Assembly: GCA_020632755.1 (NCBI GenBank)
Contig: JACKEY010000007.1
Location: forward strand, 186,001 to 250,000
Reading direction: 5' to 3'
Length of the DNA stretch: 64,000 bases
Source of the DNA: Alphaproteobacteria bacterium
Lineage (GTDB): Bacteria; Myxococcota_A; UBA796; UBA2385
Numbering within the stretch: position 1 is the first letter of the stretch; every line of letters starts with the position of its first letter. The notes below the pieces were generated by a model, which had not been told where the DNA came from, searched no databases, and saw only the letters and a program-made list of their open reading frames with translations. Both the position numbers and the translations under genes were made by a program. Below are positions 26,209 through 34,372 of the stretch, piece after piece.

Positions 26209-27066
26209 TCAGCCCTTGGGCACGGTGCACTGCACGGCGCCGCCGCCCAGCCAGCTCATCACCAGCTGGTCGCCGGGCTGGGCCTTGAGCTTCCAGGCGT
26301 ACTCCGAGCACAGCTGCCGCATCTCGCTGCCCGCGCCGTTCACCGCACCGTACAGCACGCCCCGCCAGTGACCGTCCTGGCTCCGATGGAGCGTGTGGAA
26401 GGGGGCGACCGAGGCGTGGCTCGCGGCGAGGTCGGGGCCCTGCCACTCCGCGCCGGCGTCGCCCGACGAAGGCTGCAGGAACCACAGCGCCGCGCAGCCG
26501 GCCACGACGGCGGACGCCATGCCCAGGCGCAGGCCCCAGCGGGCGCGCGGGCGGGCGGGTGCACCGGCCACCGGCGTCGCCGGCTGGTGTCGCGCCGCCT
26601 GGCGGCTCTGGCGACGCAGCTGGCCGCGGACCCGGTCGAGGGCTTCGGCGTAGCGGGCATCTTCGGGAGCCAGGGCCACCGCCCGAGAGAAGGCATCGGC
26701 GGCGGACTCGAGGTCCCCGGAGCCGATGGCCGTGCGGCCTGCCGCGAACAGCTGCTGGGCCTGCCGCTGGTCGGCGGCCCGGCGGGGGTCGAGCTCCATC
26801 GTGATGGCGCTCAGCACGTCGAAGTCCTCGGCGATCTCGGGCGGTTCGTCGGCCAGCTCGGCGGCCGAGAGGGCGTCCTGGATGAGGTCGCTGAGGTCGT
26901 CGCCGCGGCCGCCGAGAGAGGGGAAGGCCCCGGAGACCGCCCGGTGCAGACCGGTGATCGCCATGTGCAGACCCGTGATGGCCTGGTGCAGGCCGGTGAC
27001 GGCTTCCTGCAGGCCAGTGGCTTCCTGATCGGCCCCGACGGCGGGGTAGACACCGGACGCGGACAT
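26209..27066 (-). CDS. TPR-like membrane protein with N-terminal heptapeptide repeats
   Basis: 285 residues from ATG 27066, with GGAGG 4 bp upstream; a longer frame to 27132 lacks a ribosome-binding site. Residues about 15-42 are four to five 7-residue repeats of the type AITGLHM, which would form a short coiled coil. Residues about 80-150 contain a TPR-like pair (GRTAIGSGDLESAADAFSRA). A transmembrane helix follows at about 176-196, then a roughly 85-residue outside domain ending WLGGGAVQCTVPKG with two Cys. The function is unknown. It is divergent from the his operon. Confidence 0.72.
   Translation of the reverse strand: MSASGVYPAVGADQEATGLQEAVTGLHQAITGLHMAITGLHRAVSGAFPSLGGRGDDLSDLIQDALSAAELADEPPEIAEDFDVLSAITMELDPRRAADQRQAQQLFAAGRTAIGSGDLESAADAFSRAVALAPEDARYAEALDRVRGQLRRQSRQAARHQPATPVAGAPARPRARWGLRLGMASAVVAGCAALWFLQPSSGDAGAEWQGPDLAASHASVAPFHTLHRSQDGHWRGVLYGAVNGAGSEMRQLCSEYAWKLKAQPGDQLVMSWLGGGAVQCTVPKG
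26938..27020 (-). repeat. 21-bp coding repeats (heptapeptide)
   Basis: About four tandem 21-bp units encode TGLxxAI heptads near the start of the minus-strand gene. Units differ by a few bases each. The period of exactly one heptad suggests selection for a coiled coil as well as duplication. Confidence 0.75.
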
Positions 27067-27156
27067 GCGGCCTCCTTCTGTGGGGGACTCGTAGACGACA
27101 ACGTAGGCCGGCAGGCCTTCACGGAATGTCACGGTCGGACTCGTCCTGTCTCGTGG

Positions 27157-27184
27157 TTGACAGTCCGGGGGGCTGCACTACGAC
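27157..27184 (+). promoter_or_regulatory. possible sigma-70 promoter of the his operon
   Basis: A perfect -35 hexamer TTGACA (27157-27162) is followed after 16 bp by TACGAC (27179-27184, three of six matches to the -10). The predicted start near 27191 leaves a short leader to ATG 27219. No histidine-rich leader peptide or attenuator is seen in that leader. Confidence 0.45.
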
Positions 27185-27218
27185 GCCGGCTCTCCCGGGC
27201 CCATCCGCCGAGGACTCC

Positions 27219-28085
27219 ATGACCGATCCCTCCCTGCTCCGCCTCGCGCTCCCCAAGGGCCGCATGCAACAAGGCGTGCTGGATCTGCTGCAAGACGCCG
27301 GTGTGTCGGTGCGGGTCGGGGCCCGGGCCTACCGCCCGTCGATCTCCCTGCCGGCGACCGACGTGAAGCTGCTGAAGCCGCGCAACGTGGTGGAGATGCT
27401 GCAGGCGGGGACCCGGGACGCGGGCTTCGTGGGCGCCGACCTGGTGGCCGAGCGCGAGGCCGACCTGGTCGAGGTCTGCGACACCGGCCTGGACCCCGTG
27501 CGCATCGTGGTCGCCGCCCCGCTCACCCTGCTCGAGGACGGTGCGCTGCCCGCGCGGCCGCTCACCATCGCCACCGAGTACGAGCGCCTGGCCGGCGGCT
27601 TCGTCGCCCGCCGCGCGCAGGGCGACCACCTGGTCCGCAGCTACGGCGCGACCGAGGTCTTCCCCCCGGACGACGCCGACCTGATCGTCGACAACACCGC
27701 CACCGGCTCGACCCTCGAGGCCAACGGCCTGCGCATCCTCGAGGTTCTGATGCGCAGCACGACGAAGCTGTACGCGAGCCGGGCCGCGTGGGAGGACCCC
27801 GACCGCCGGGCACGGCTGGTCGACCTGCGGCTGCTCATCGACAGTGTGGTCGAAGCCCGCCGGCGCGTCATGGTCGAGATCAACGTGGCGCCCGACCGCC
27901 TCGAGGCGCTGGTCGGCATCCTGCCCTGCCTGCGCGAGCCCACCGTGGCCGGGCTGCACGGCGGGGTCGGCTTCGCTGTGAAGGCAGCGGTGCCCCGCGA
28001 GCAGCTCGCGACCCTCCTGCCCCGCATCCGAGCGGTCGGCGGCACCGACATCGTGGTCAGCCGCATCGACCAGCTCGTGCCCTGA
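27219..28085 (+). CDS. hisG: ATP phosphoribosyltransferase, long form (HisG)
   Basis: 288 residues. It catalyses the first, committed step of histidine synthesis (ATP + PRPP). The catalytic core runs to about residue 210: LRLALPKGRMQQGVLDLL, AGFVGADLV and the PRPP-binding DNTATGSTLEANGLRILE. A C-terminal ACT-like domain (about 212-288, VMVEINVAPDRLEALVGILP) marks the long form, which is feedback-inhibited by histidine and needs no HisZ. ATG 27219 is in frame with no closer alternative. It is the first gene of the his operon; hisC-HAD follows 27 bp downstream. Confidence 0.96.
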   Translation: MTDPSLLRLALPKGRMQQGVLDLLQDAGVSVRVGARAYRPSISLPATDVKLLKPRNVVEMLQAGTRDAGFVGADLVAEREADLVEVCDTGLDPVRIVVAAPLTLLEDGALPARPLTIATEYERLAGGFVARRAQGDHLVRSYGATEVFPPDDADLIVDNTATGSTLEANGLRILEVLMRSTTKLYASRAAWEDPDRRARLVDLRLLIDSVVEARRRVMVEINVAPDRLEALVGILPCLREPTVAGLHGGVGFAVKAAVPREQLATLLPRIRAVGGTDIVVSRIDQLVP

Positions 28086-28112
28086 CGCGCCCGCACCCTC
28101 CCGGAGCTGCCC

Positions 28113-29819
28113 GTGCCCTCCCTCCTCCGACCCAGCCGCGCCGTCGCCGCCGCGACCATCTACGGCGTTCCGCACGCCGGTGCGCCCGTGGACCTGGACC
28201 TGGCCGGCAACCTGGGCCTGCAGGTGCCCGACGATCTGCTGCCCACCGACGGCGCGCTGGTGCGTGGCTACCCCGACCCCGGCCCCCTGCAGGCCGCGCT
28301 GGCGGCCCGGCTGGGGGTCGAGCCCCGCCAGGTGCTGGTGACCGGGGGCGCCGACGACGCCATCGACCGGGCCTGTCGCGCCATGCTCGAGGAAGGCCGC
28401 AACGCCTTGTTCCCCGAGCCCGGCTTCGTCATCGTGCCGGACCGCATCCGGCTGGCCGGCGGCACCCTGCGCCGGCTGGACTGGCCGGGCGGCGCCTTCC
28501 CGACCGACCAGGCCATCGCCCTGGCCGATGAGCACACGACCCTGGCCGTGCTGACCAGCCCCAACAACCCGACGGGCGCGGTCTGCACTGCCGACGACCT
28601 GCGGCGGCTGTCGGAAGCCCTGCCCCAGGCGCTGCTGCTCGTCGACCTGGCCTACGCCGAGTACGCCGACGAGGACCTGACCGACGCGGCGCTGGCCCTG
28701 CCCAACGCGCTCGTGCTGCGGACCCTCTCCAAGGCCTGGGGCCTGGCCGGGCTGCGGGTCGGCTACGCGGTCGGGCCGGTCGAGATCGTCGACTGGCTGC
28801 GCGCCGCCGGGCTGCCCTACACGGTGAGCGGCGTGAGCGCCGAAGCCGCGCGCACCTGGCTGGCCCGGGGGGAAGCCGCGATGCGGGCCCACGTGGCCAC
28901 CGCGCGCGAGGAGCGAACCGCGATGGAAGCGAGCCTGGCCGAAGGCGGCGCCCGGGTGGGCGCGTCCCAGGGCAACTTCGCCTTCGCGCGGGTGCGCGAC
29001 GCCCTGTGGCTGCGGGACGGCATGGCCGGCCTCGGCATCGCGGTGCGCGCCTTCCCGGGCGTCGACGGGCTGGAAGACGCCGTCCGCATCGGCTGCCCCG
29101 GCGACCCCGCCGCCCTGCGGCGCTGCCGGGACGCGCTGCGCACCGTGCTGCGGCCCGATGCCCTGCTGCTGGACATGGACGGGGTGATCGCCGACGTGCG
29201 GGCCAGCTACCGCCAGGCGATCATCCGCACCTGCGCGCACTTCGGCAGCACGGTCGACCTGGACCGGGTGGCGGCCGAGAAGGCCTGCGGCGACGCCAAC
29301 AACGACTGGCGCTTGTGCCAGCGCATCCTGGCCGCGGACGGCATCGACGTCGGGCTCGACGCGATCACGGCGGTGTTCGAGGGGCTGGTGCAGGGCACGG
29401 CCGAGGCGCCCGGCCTGTGGCGCCACGAACGCCTGTGTGTGCCCCGCGAGCGCCTCGCGGCCCTGGCCGCGCGCCTGCCCCTCGGCATCGTCACCGGGCG
29501 GCCACGGCTCGACGCCGAGCGCTTCCTGGACCACCAGGGCATCGCCGACCTGTTCGGCGCCGTCATCTGCCTGGAAGACGCCCCGCCCAAGCCCGATCCG
29601 GCGCCGGTGCGCGCCGCGCTGGACGCGCTCGGCCTGCGCCACGCCTGGATGGTCGGCGACACCCCCGACGACGTGCGCGCGGCCCGCCGGGCCGCCGTGG
29701 TCCCGCTCGGGGTCGTCGCACCCGGCGAGCAGGCCTCGCTGGTGCGCCCGGCCCTGGTCGCCGCCGGCGCCGGCCGCGTCCTCTCCTCCCTCGACGAGCT
29801 GCTGGAGCTCCTGCCATGA
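28113..29819 (+). CDS. hisC: histidinol-phosphate aminotransferase fused to a HAD phosphatase
   Basis: 568 residues. Residues 1 to about 348 are a fold-type I aminotransferase of the HisC class: VTGGADDAIDRACRA, SPNNPTGAV and the PLP-lysine motif TLSKAWGLAGLRVGY. Residues about 349-568 are a HAD-superfamily subfamily IA phosphatase with LLLDMDGVIADV (Asp nucleophile), VTGRPRLDAE, KPDPAPV and MVGDTPDDVRAAR. The adjoining HisB lacks a phosphatase domain, so this HAD domain most likely supplies histidinol-phosphate phosphatase, joining two consecutive pathway steps in one chain. Start GTG 28113. The stop overlaps hisB by ATGA. Confidence 0.92.
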   Translation: MPSLLRPSRAVAAATIYGVPHAGAPVDLDLAGNLGLQVPDDLLPTDGALVRGYPDPGPLQAALAARLGVEPRQVLVTGGADDAIDRACRAMLEEGRNALFPEPGFVIVPDRIRLAGGTLRRLDWPGGAFPTDQAIALADEHTTLAVLTSPNNPTGAVCTADDLRRLSEALPQALLLVDLAYAEYADEDLTDAALALPNALVLRTLSKAWGLAGLRVGYAVGPVEIVDWLRAAGLPYTVSGVSAEAARTWLARGEAAMRAHVATAREERTAMEASLAEGGARVGASQGNFAFARVRDALWLRDGMAGLGIAVRAFPGVDGLEDAVRIGCPGDPAALRRCRDALRTVLRPDALLLDMDGVIADVRASYRQAIIRTCAHFGSTVDLDRVAAEKACGDANNDWRLCQRILAADGIDVGLDAITAVFEGLVQGTAEAPGLWRHERLCVPRERLAALAARLPLGIVTGRPRLDAERFLDHQGIADLFGAVICLEDAPPKPDPAPVRAALDALGLRHAWMVGDTPDDVRAARRAAVVPLGVVAPGEQASLVRPALVAAGAGRVLSSLDELLELLP

Positions 29820-30412
29820 CCGCTTCTCCTCCCCGCACGGCCCGCGTCGTCCGCGAGACCGGCGAGACCGTCGTGACCTGCACCCTCACCCTCGACGGCA
29901 CCGGCGCCGCGCGGGTCTCCACCGGCATCGGCTTCCTGGACCACATGCTGACCGCGCTGGCGCGGCACGGCCGGCTGGACCTGGACCTGGAGTGCCGCGG
30001 CGACCTGCACGTCGACGACCACCACACCGCCGAGGACTGCGCGCTGGTGCTGGGCCAGGCGCTGGACCAGGCCCTCGGCGAGCGGCGGGACATCCGGCGG
30101 TTCGGTCACGCCTATGCCCCGCTGGACGAGGCGCTCGCCCGCGCCGTGGTGGACCTGTCCGGCCGCCCCTGGCCCCAGGTGGATCTGGGCCTGCGGCGCG
30201 AGGCGCTGGGCGGACTGGCCTGCGAGAACGTCGTGCACGTGCTGAACAGCCTGGCCATCGCCGGACGCCTGAACCTGCACGTCGACGTGCTGCGGGGCGA
30301 CAACGACCACCACCGCGCCGAGGCCGCCTTCAAGGCCACCGCCCTGGCCCTGCGCCAGGCCGTGGCCCGCGACGCGGGGGCCGGCGTGCCCAGCACCAAG
30401 GGCGTGCTGTGA
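29816..30412 (+). CDS. hisB: imidazoleglycerol-phosphate dehydratase (HisB, monofunctional)
   Basis: 198 residues, the size of the stand-alone dehydratase. It removes water from imidazole glycerol phosphate. Metal-binding His clusters are evident: GIGFLDHMLTALARHG, DLHVDDHHTAEDCALVLGQA, DNDHHRAEAAFKATALALR, and the usual PSTKGVL end. Its start overlaps the hisC-HAD stop (ATGA, 29816-29819) and its own stop overlaps the next GTG (GTGA, 30409-30412). Confidence 0.97.
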   Translation: MTASPPRTARVVRETGETVVTCTLTLDGTGAARVSTGIGFLDHMLTALARHGRLDLDLECRGDLHVDDHHTAEDCALVLGQALDQALGERRDIRRFGHAYAPLDEALARAVVDLSGRPWPQVDLGLRREALGGLACENVVHVLNSLAIAGRLNLHVDVLRGDNDHHRAEAAFKATALALRQAVARDAGAGVPSTKGVL

Positions 30413-31803
30413 TCGACGTCTTCGTGGTGCAGACCGGCACCGCCAACACGGCCAGCGTGGTCGCCGCCCTGCGGCGGGCGGGCGCTGCGCCGGACGTCGG
30501 GGTCGACGCCGGGCGCGTGGCCACGGCCCCCTTCGTGGTGCTGCCCGGGGTCGGCAGCTTCGCTCACGGGATGGCGGCGCTGCGCCGGGCCGGACTGGTC
30601 GACGCCCTGCGGGCGCGGGTGGAGGAGGGGCGCCCGACGCTGGCCATCTGCCTGGGCATGCAGCTGCTGTGCGCGGCGAGCGAGGAGAGCCCCGGGGAGG
30701 AGGGGCTGGGCCTGATCGACGGCACGGTCCGGCGCCTGCCGGCGGGCGTGTCGGTGCCGCACCTGGGCTGGACGGTGGTCCAGCCGGCCGGCGAGGGGCC
30801 GCTGTCGGCGGGAGAGGCGTGTTTCGCCCACAGCTTCGCCCTGCGCGACGCGCCGCCGGGCTGGCAGGTCGCCTGGAGCGAGCACGGCGCGCCCTTCGTG
30901 GCCGCCGCGTGGCGGGGCCGCGTGCTGGCCTGTCAGTTCCACCCGGAGCTGTCGGGGACCTGGGGGGCCGGGCTCCTCGCCCGCTGGCTGGACGGTTCCG
31001 CGGCAGCGGCGGCGGCGGTGCCCACGCGGCACGGTCCCTCGGCCCGCATCGTGCCCTGCCTGGACGTGCGGGACGGCCGCGTCGTGAAGGGCATCCGCTT
31101 CCAGGGCCTGCGCGACGCCGGTGACCCGGTGGCCCAGGCCGCCCGCTATGCGGCCCAGGGCGCCGACGAGCTCGTCCTGCTCGACGTCAGCGCCACGCCC
31201 GACGGCCGGGCCACCGCCGCGGAGACGGTGGCGGCGGTGCGCGCCGTGCTGGACGTGCCGCTGACCGTCGGCGGCGGCATCCGCCAGGTCGCCGACGCCG
31301 AGCGGCTGCTGCGCGCCGGGGCCGACAAGGTGGGCGTCAACTCGGCCGCCGTGGCCCGGCCGGCCCTGCTCGGCGAGCTGTCGGACCGGTTCGGGGCCCA
31401 GTGCGTCGTGCTGGCCCTGGACGCCGCCCGTCGCCAGGACGGCGACGGCTGGGAGGTCGTCGTGCGGTCCGGCAAGGAGCGCACCGGCATCGACGCCATC
31501 GCCTGGGCGCAGCAGGCCGAGCAGCTGGGCGCGGGCGAGATCCTGCTGACCAGCTGGGACCGCGACGGCACCGGCGAGGGCTACGACCTGCCCCTGCTGG
31601 CTGCGATCCGCGCCGCCGTGTCCGTGCCGGTGATCGCCAGCGGCGGGGCGGCCGGCCCCGGGCACCTCTCCGACGCCCTGGACGCCGGGGCCGACGCCGT
31701 CCTGGCGGCCAGCATCTTCCACGACGGCCACACCACGGTCGGCGCGGTCAAGGCCGCCCTCGCCTCGCGGCACCCCATGCGCATCCCCCGGGAGACCTCG
31801 TGA
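30409..31803 (+). CDS. hisHF: fused imidazole glycerol phosphate synthase HisH-HisF
   Basis: 464 residues from GTG 30409. Residues 1 to about 200 are the HisH glutaminase: nucleophile Cys in LAICLGMQLL, and the His/Glu pair in CQFHPELSG. Residues about 207-464 are the HisF cyclase barrel: RIVPCLDVRDGRVVKGIRF with the first catalytic Asp, CVVLALDAARR with the second, SWDRDGTGEGYDLPLL and the phosphate-binding VIASGG. Usual bacteria keep these as two genes; a single HisHF chain resembles eukaryotic HIS7. The linker is Ala-rich (about 197-207). Confidence 0.96.
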   Translation: MIDVFVVQTGTANTASVVAALRRAGAAPDVGVDAGRVATAPFVVLPGVGSFAHGMAALRRAGLVDALRARVEEGRPTLAICLGMQLLCAASEESPGEEGLGLIDGTVRRLPAGVSVPHLGWTVVQPAGEGPLSAGEACFAHSFALRDAPPGWQVAWSEHGAPFVAAAWRGRVLACQFHPELSGTWGAGLLARWLDGSAAAAAAVPTRHGPSARIVPCLDVRDGRVVKGIRFQGLRDAGDPVAQAARYAAQGADELVLLDVSATPDGRATAAETVAAVRAVLDVPLTVGGGIRQVADAERLLRAGADKVGVNSAAVARPALLGELSDRFGAQCVVLALDAARRQDGDGWEVVVRSGKERTGIDAIAWAQQAEQLGAGEILLTSWDRDGTGEGYDLPLLAAIRAAVSVPVIASGGAAGPGHLSDALDAGADAVLAASIFHDGHTTVGAVKAALASRHPMRIPRETS

Positions 31804-33113
31804 TCATCCCCTCCATCGACCTCCAGGACGGCCAGGCCGTCCAGCTGGTGGGCGGCCGCGACAAGGCCCTGGACGCCGGGGACCCCGGTCCCCTCCTCGA
31901 CCGCTTCGGCCGCGTCGGGCCGGTCGCCGTCATCGATCTGGACGCCGCCATGGGCACGGGGGACAACCGCGCGCTGGTCGAGTCCCTGTGCCGGCGGGGC
32001 CGGGTCCGGGTCGGCGGCGGCATCCGGTCGGTGGACGCGGCGCTGGACTGGCTGGACGCAGGCGCCGAGCAGGTCATCCTGGGCACCGCCGCCCGCCCCG
32101 AGCTGCTCTCGCAGCTGCCCCGCGAGCGGGTGATGGCCGCGCTCGACGCCATCGACGGCGAGGTCGTGGTCGAGGGCTGGAAGACCCGCACGGGCGCGTC
32201 CATCGTCGAGCGCATGCGGGCGCTCGCACCCTACGTGGGCGGCTTCCTGGTGACCTTCGTCGAGCGCGAGGGGCGCCTGTCCGGCACGGCCCTGGATCGC
32301 GTGCCGGAGCTGGTGGCCGCGGCCGGCGGCGCGCGCATCACCATCGCCGGCGGCGTCACCACCGCCGAGGAGATCGCCGCCCTGGACCGGCTGGGCTGTG
32401 ACGCGCAGGTGGGCATGGCGCTGTACACCGGCCGCCTGACCCTGGGCGAGGCGGTGGCCGCCCCCCTGGTGAGCGACCGGCCTGACGGGCTGTGGCCCAC
32501 GGTGGTCTGCGACCCGCACGGGGTGGCGCTCGGCCTGGCGTGGAGCAGCGCCGCGAGCCTGGCCCAGGCGCTCGAGAGTGGGCGCGGCGTCTACCACTCC
32601 CGCAAGCGGGGCCTGTGGGAGAAGGGGGGCACGTCGGGGGCCTGGCAGCAGCTGCTGGGCGTGGCGGTGGACTGCGACCGTGACGCGCTGCGGTTCACCG
32701 TCCGGCAGCACGGGCCGGGCTTCTGCCACGAGGGCTGCTGGACCTGCTTCGGCGAGGACGGTGGGCTGCCACGGCTGGCGCGGGTGCTGGCCGCGCGCCT
32801 GGGGGAGGGGCCGCCGACCAGCTACAGCCGGCGGCTCTACGAAGAGCCGGGGCTGCTGGCCGCCAAGCTGCGGGAGGAGGCGGACGAGCTCGCCGAGGCG
32901 CTCGAGGGCTGGCGCGGCGCGCCGACCGAAGCCGCCCGGGCCGAGGTCGCCCACGAAGCGGCCGACGTCTTCTTCTTCGCGCTGACGGCCGCTACCGCCG
33001 CCGGCATCGACCTCGCGGAGCTCACGGCCCTGCACGACGCCCGCGCCCGGCGGGTCCGCCGCCGCCCCGGGGACGCCAAGGCCCGCTACCTGCCCTCCGG
33101 AGAGCCGTCATGA
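31800..33113 (+). CDS. hisA: fused HisA-HisI-HisE (isomerase / PRA-CH / PRA-PH)
   Basis: 437 residues from GTG 31800. Residues 1 to about 225 are the HisA barrel: VIIPSIDLQDGQAVQLVGG with the catalytic Asp, RVRVGGGIRSVDAAL, and the second Asp region before VVVEGWKTRTG. Residues about 229-340 are phosphoribosyl-AMP cyclohydrolase (HisI): VYHSRKRGLWEKGGTSG and zinc-ligand Cys in VDCDRDAL and GFCHEGCWTCFG. Residues about 343-437 are phosphoribosyl-ATP pyrophosphohydrolase (HisE): KLREEADELAEALEG and HEAADVFFFAL. Steps two, three and four are thus joined on one chain. It overlaps hisHF (GTGA) and hisD (ATGA). Confidence 0.95.
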   Translation: MIIPSIDLQDGQAVQLVGGRDKALDAGDPGPLLDRFGRVGPVAVIDLDAAMGTGDNRALVESLCRRGRVRVGGGIRSVDAALDWLDAGAEQVILGTAARPELLSQLPRERVMAALDAIDGEVVVEGWKTRTGASIVERMRALAPYVGGFLVTFVEREGRLSGTALDRVPELVAAAGGARITIAGGVTTAEEIAALDRLGCDAQVGMALYTGRLTLGEAVAAPLVSDRPDGLWPTVVCDPHGVALGLAWSSAASLAQALESGRGVYHSRKRGLWEKGGTSGAWQQLLGVAVDCDRDALRFTVRQHGPGFCHEGCWTCFGEDGGLPRLARVLAARLGEGPPTSYSRRLYEEPGLLAAKLREEADELAEALEGWRGAPTEAARAEVAHEAADVFFFALTAATAAGIDLAELTALHDARARRVRRRPGDAKARYLPSGEPS

Positions 33114-34372
33114 GTGCCGCCGTCCTGCGCCCGGTGGCCCTGTCCACGCTGCTGGACGCCCGCCGCGACCCGGTCGATGCCGAGACCGTGGCCATCGCCG
33201 CCGCGATCGTCGACGACGTGCGCGGCGGTGGCGAGCCCGCGCTCCGTCGCCACGCCGAACGGCTGGGCGACCTGGCGCCTGGGGCGCCGCTGGTCCTGGG
33301 ACCCGACGCCATGGCCCGGGCCGCGGCGTCGCTGCCGGGCGACGATCTGGCCCTGCTCGAGCGGGTCGCCGGGCGCATCCGGGCCTTCGCGACGGCCCAG
33401 CGTGCGGCCCTGGCCCCGCTGCAGGTGCCGATCCCCGGCGGGTCGGCCGGCCTGCGCTACCACCCCGTCGACCGGGCCGGCTGCTACGCCCCGGGTGGAC
33501 GGTACCCGCTGCCCAGCAGCGTCCTGATGACGGCGGTCACCGCCCGCGCGGCCGGCGTGGGCGAGGTGTGGGTCGCGAGCCCGCGGCCGACGGCGGTCAC
33601 CCTGGCGGCGGCCCATGTCGCCGGCGCCGATCAGGTGCTGGCCGTCGGCGGCGCCCAGGCCATCGCCGCCTTGACCTTCGGCGCCGGGGGCGTCCCGGCC
33701 TGTGGCGCCATCGCCGGGCCGGGCAACCGCTTCGTGACCGCTGCCAAGCAGCAGGTCTCCGGGCGCGTGGCCATCGACATGCTGGCGGGACCGAGCGAGC
33801 TCGTGGTGCTGGCGACCGGTGGCGCGGACCCCAGGCTGGTGGCCGCGGATCTGCTGGCCCAGGCCGAGCACGACCCGGACGCCGTGCCGGTCCTGGTCAC
33901 CCCCGACGCCGCCCTGGCCGCCGCGGTCGACGCCGCGGTCGTCGCCCAGCTGGCCGACCTGCCGACCCGGGACATCGCCCGCGCCGCCCTGGACAACGGC
34001 GGGGCCGTCGTCGTCGCCGACCTGGACGCCGCGGTGGCCGCCTGCAACGCCCTGGCGCCCGAGCACCTCGCGCTGCACGGCGCCGCCGCCGAAGCGGTGA
34101 GCGAGCGGCTGCACCACTACGGCGGGCTGTTCGTGGGCGAAGGCGCCGCCGAGGTGCTGGGAGACTACGGCGCGGGGCCGAACCACACCCTGCCGACCGG
34201 CGGCACGGCGCGGTCCTTCGGGGCCCTGTCGGTGCTGTGTTTCCTGCGGGTCCAGACCTCGCTGCACGTGCACGACCGCCACGCCGCGGCCGCCCTGGCG
34301 CGCGACGCCGCCCGGCTCGGGCGTCTCGAAGGCCTCGAGGCCCACGCCCGGTCGGCCGATCGCCGGTCCTAG
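33110..34372 (+). CDS. hisD: histidinol dehydrogenase (HisD)
   Basis: 420 residues. It oxidises histidinol to histidine with two NAD. Signature segments include YAPGGRYPLPSSVLMTAV, VGGAQAIAALTFG, AIAGPGNRFVTAAKQQVSG, IDMLAGPSELVVLA, the zinc and catalytic residues in LLAQAEHDP and APEHLALHG, and GAGPNHTLPTGGTARSFGALS. It is the last gene of the his operon. The stop lies within a 4-bp tail-to-tail overlap with the AMMECR1 fusion gene (34369). Confidence 0.96.
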   Translation: MSAAVLRPVALSTLLDARRDPVDAETVAIAAAIVDDVRGGGEPALRRHAERLGDLAPGAPLVLGPDAMARAAASLPGDDLALLERVAGRIRAFATAQRAALAPLQVPIPGGSAGLRYHPVDRAGCYAPGGRYPLPSSVLMTAVTARAAGVGEVWVASPRPTAVTLAAAHVAGADQVLAVGGAQAIAALTFGAGGVPACGAIAGPGNRFVTAAKQQVSGRVAIDMLAGPSELVVLATGGADPRLVAADLLAQAEHDPDAVPVLVTPDAALAAAVDAAVVAQLADLPTRDIARAALDNGGAVVVADLDAAVAACNALAPEHLALHGAAAEAVSERLHHYGGLFVGEGAAEVLGDYGAGPNHTLPTGGTARSFGALSVLCFLRVQTSLHVHDRHAAAALARDAARLGRLEGLEAHARSADRRS

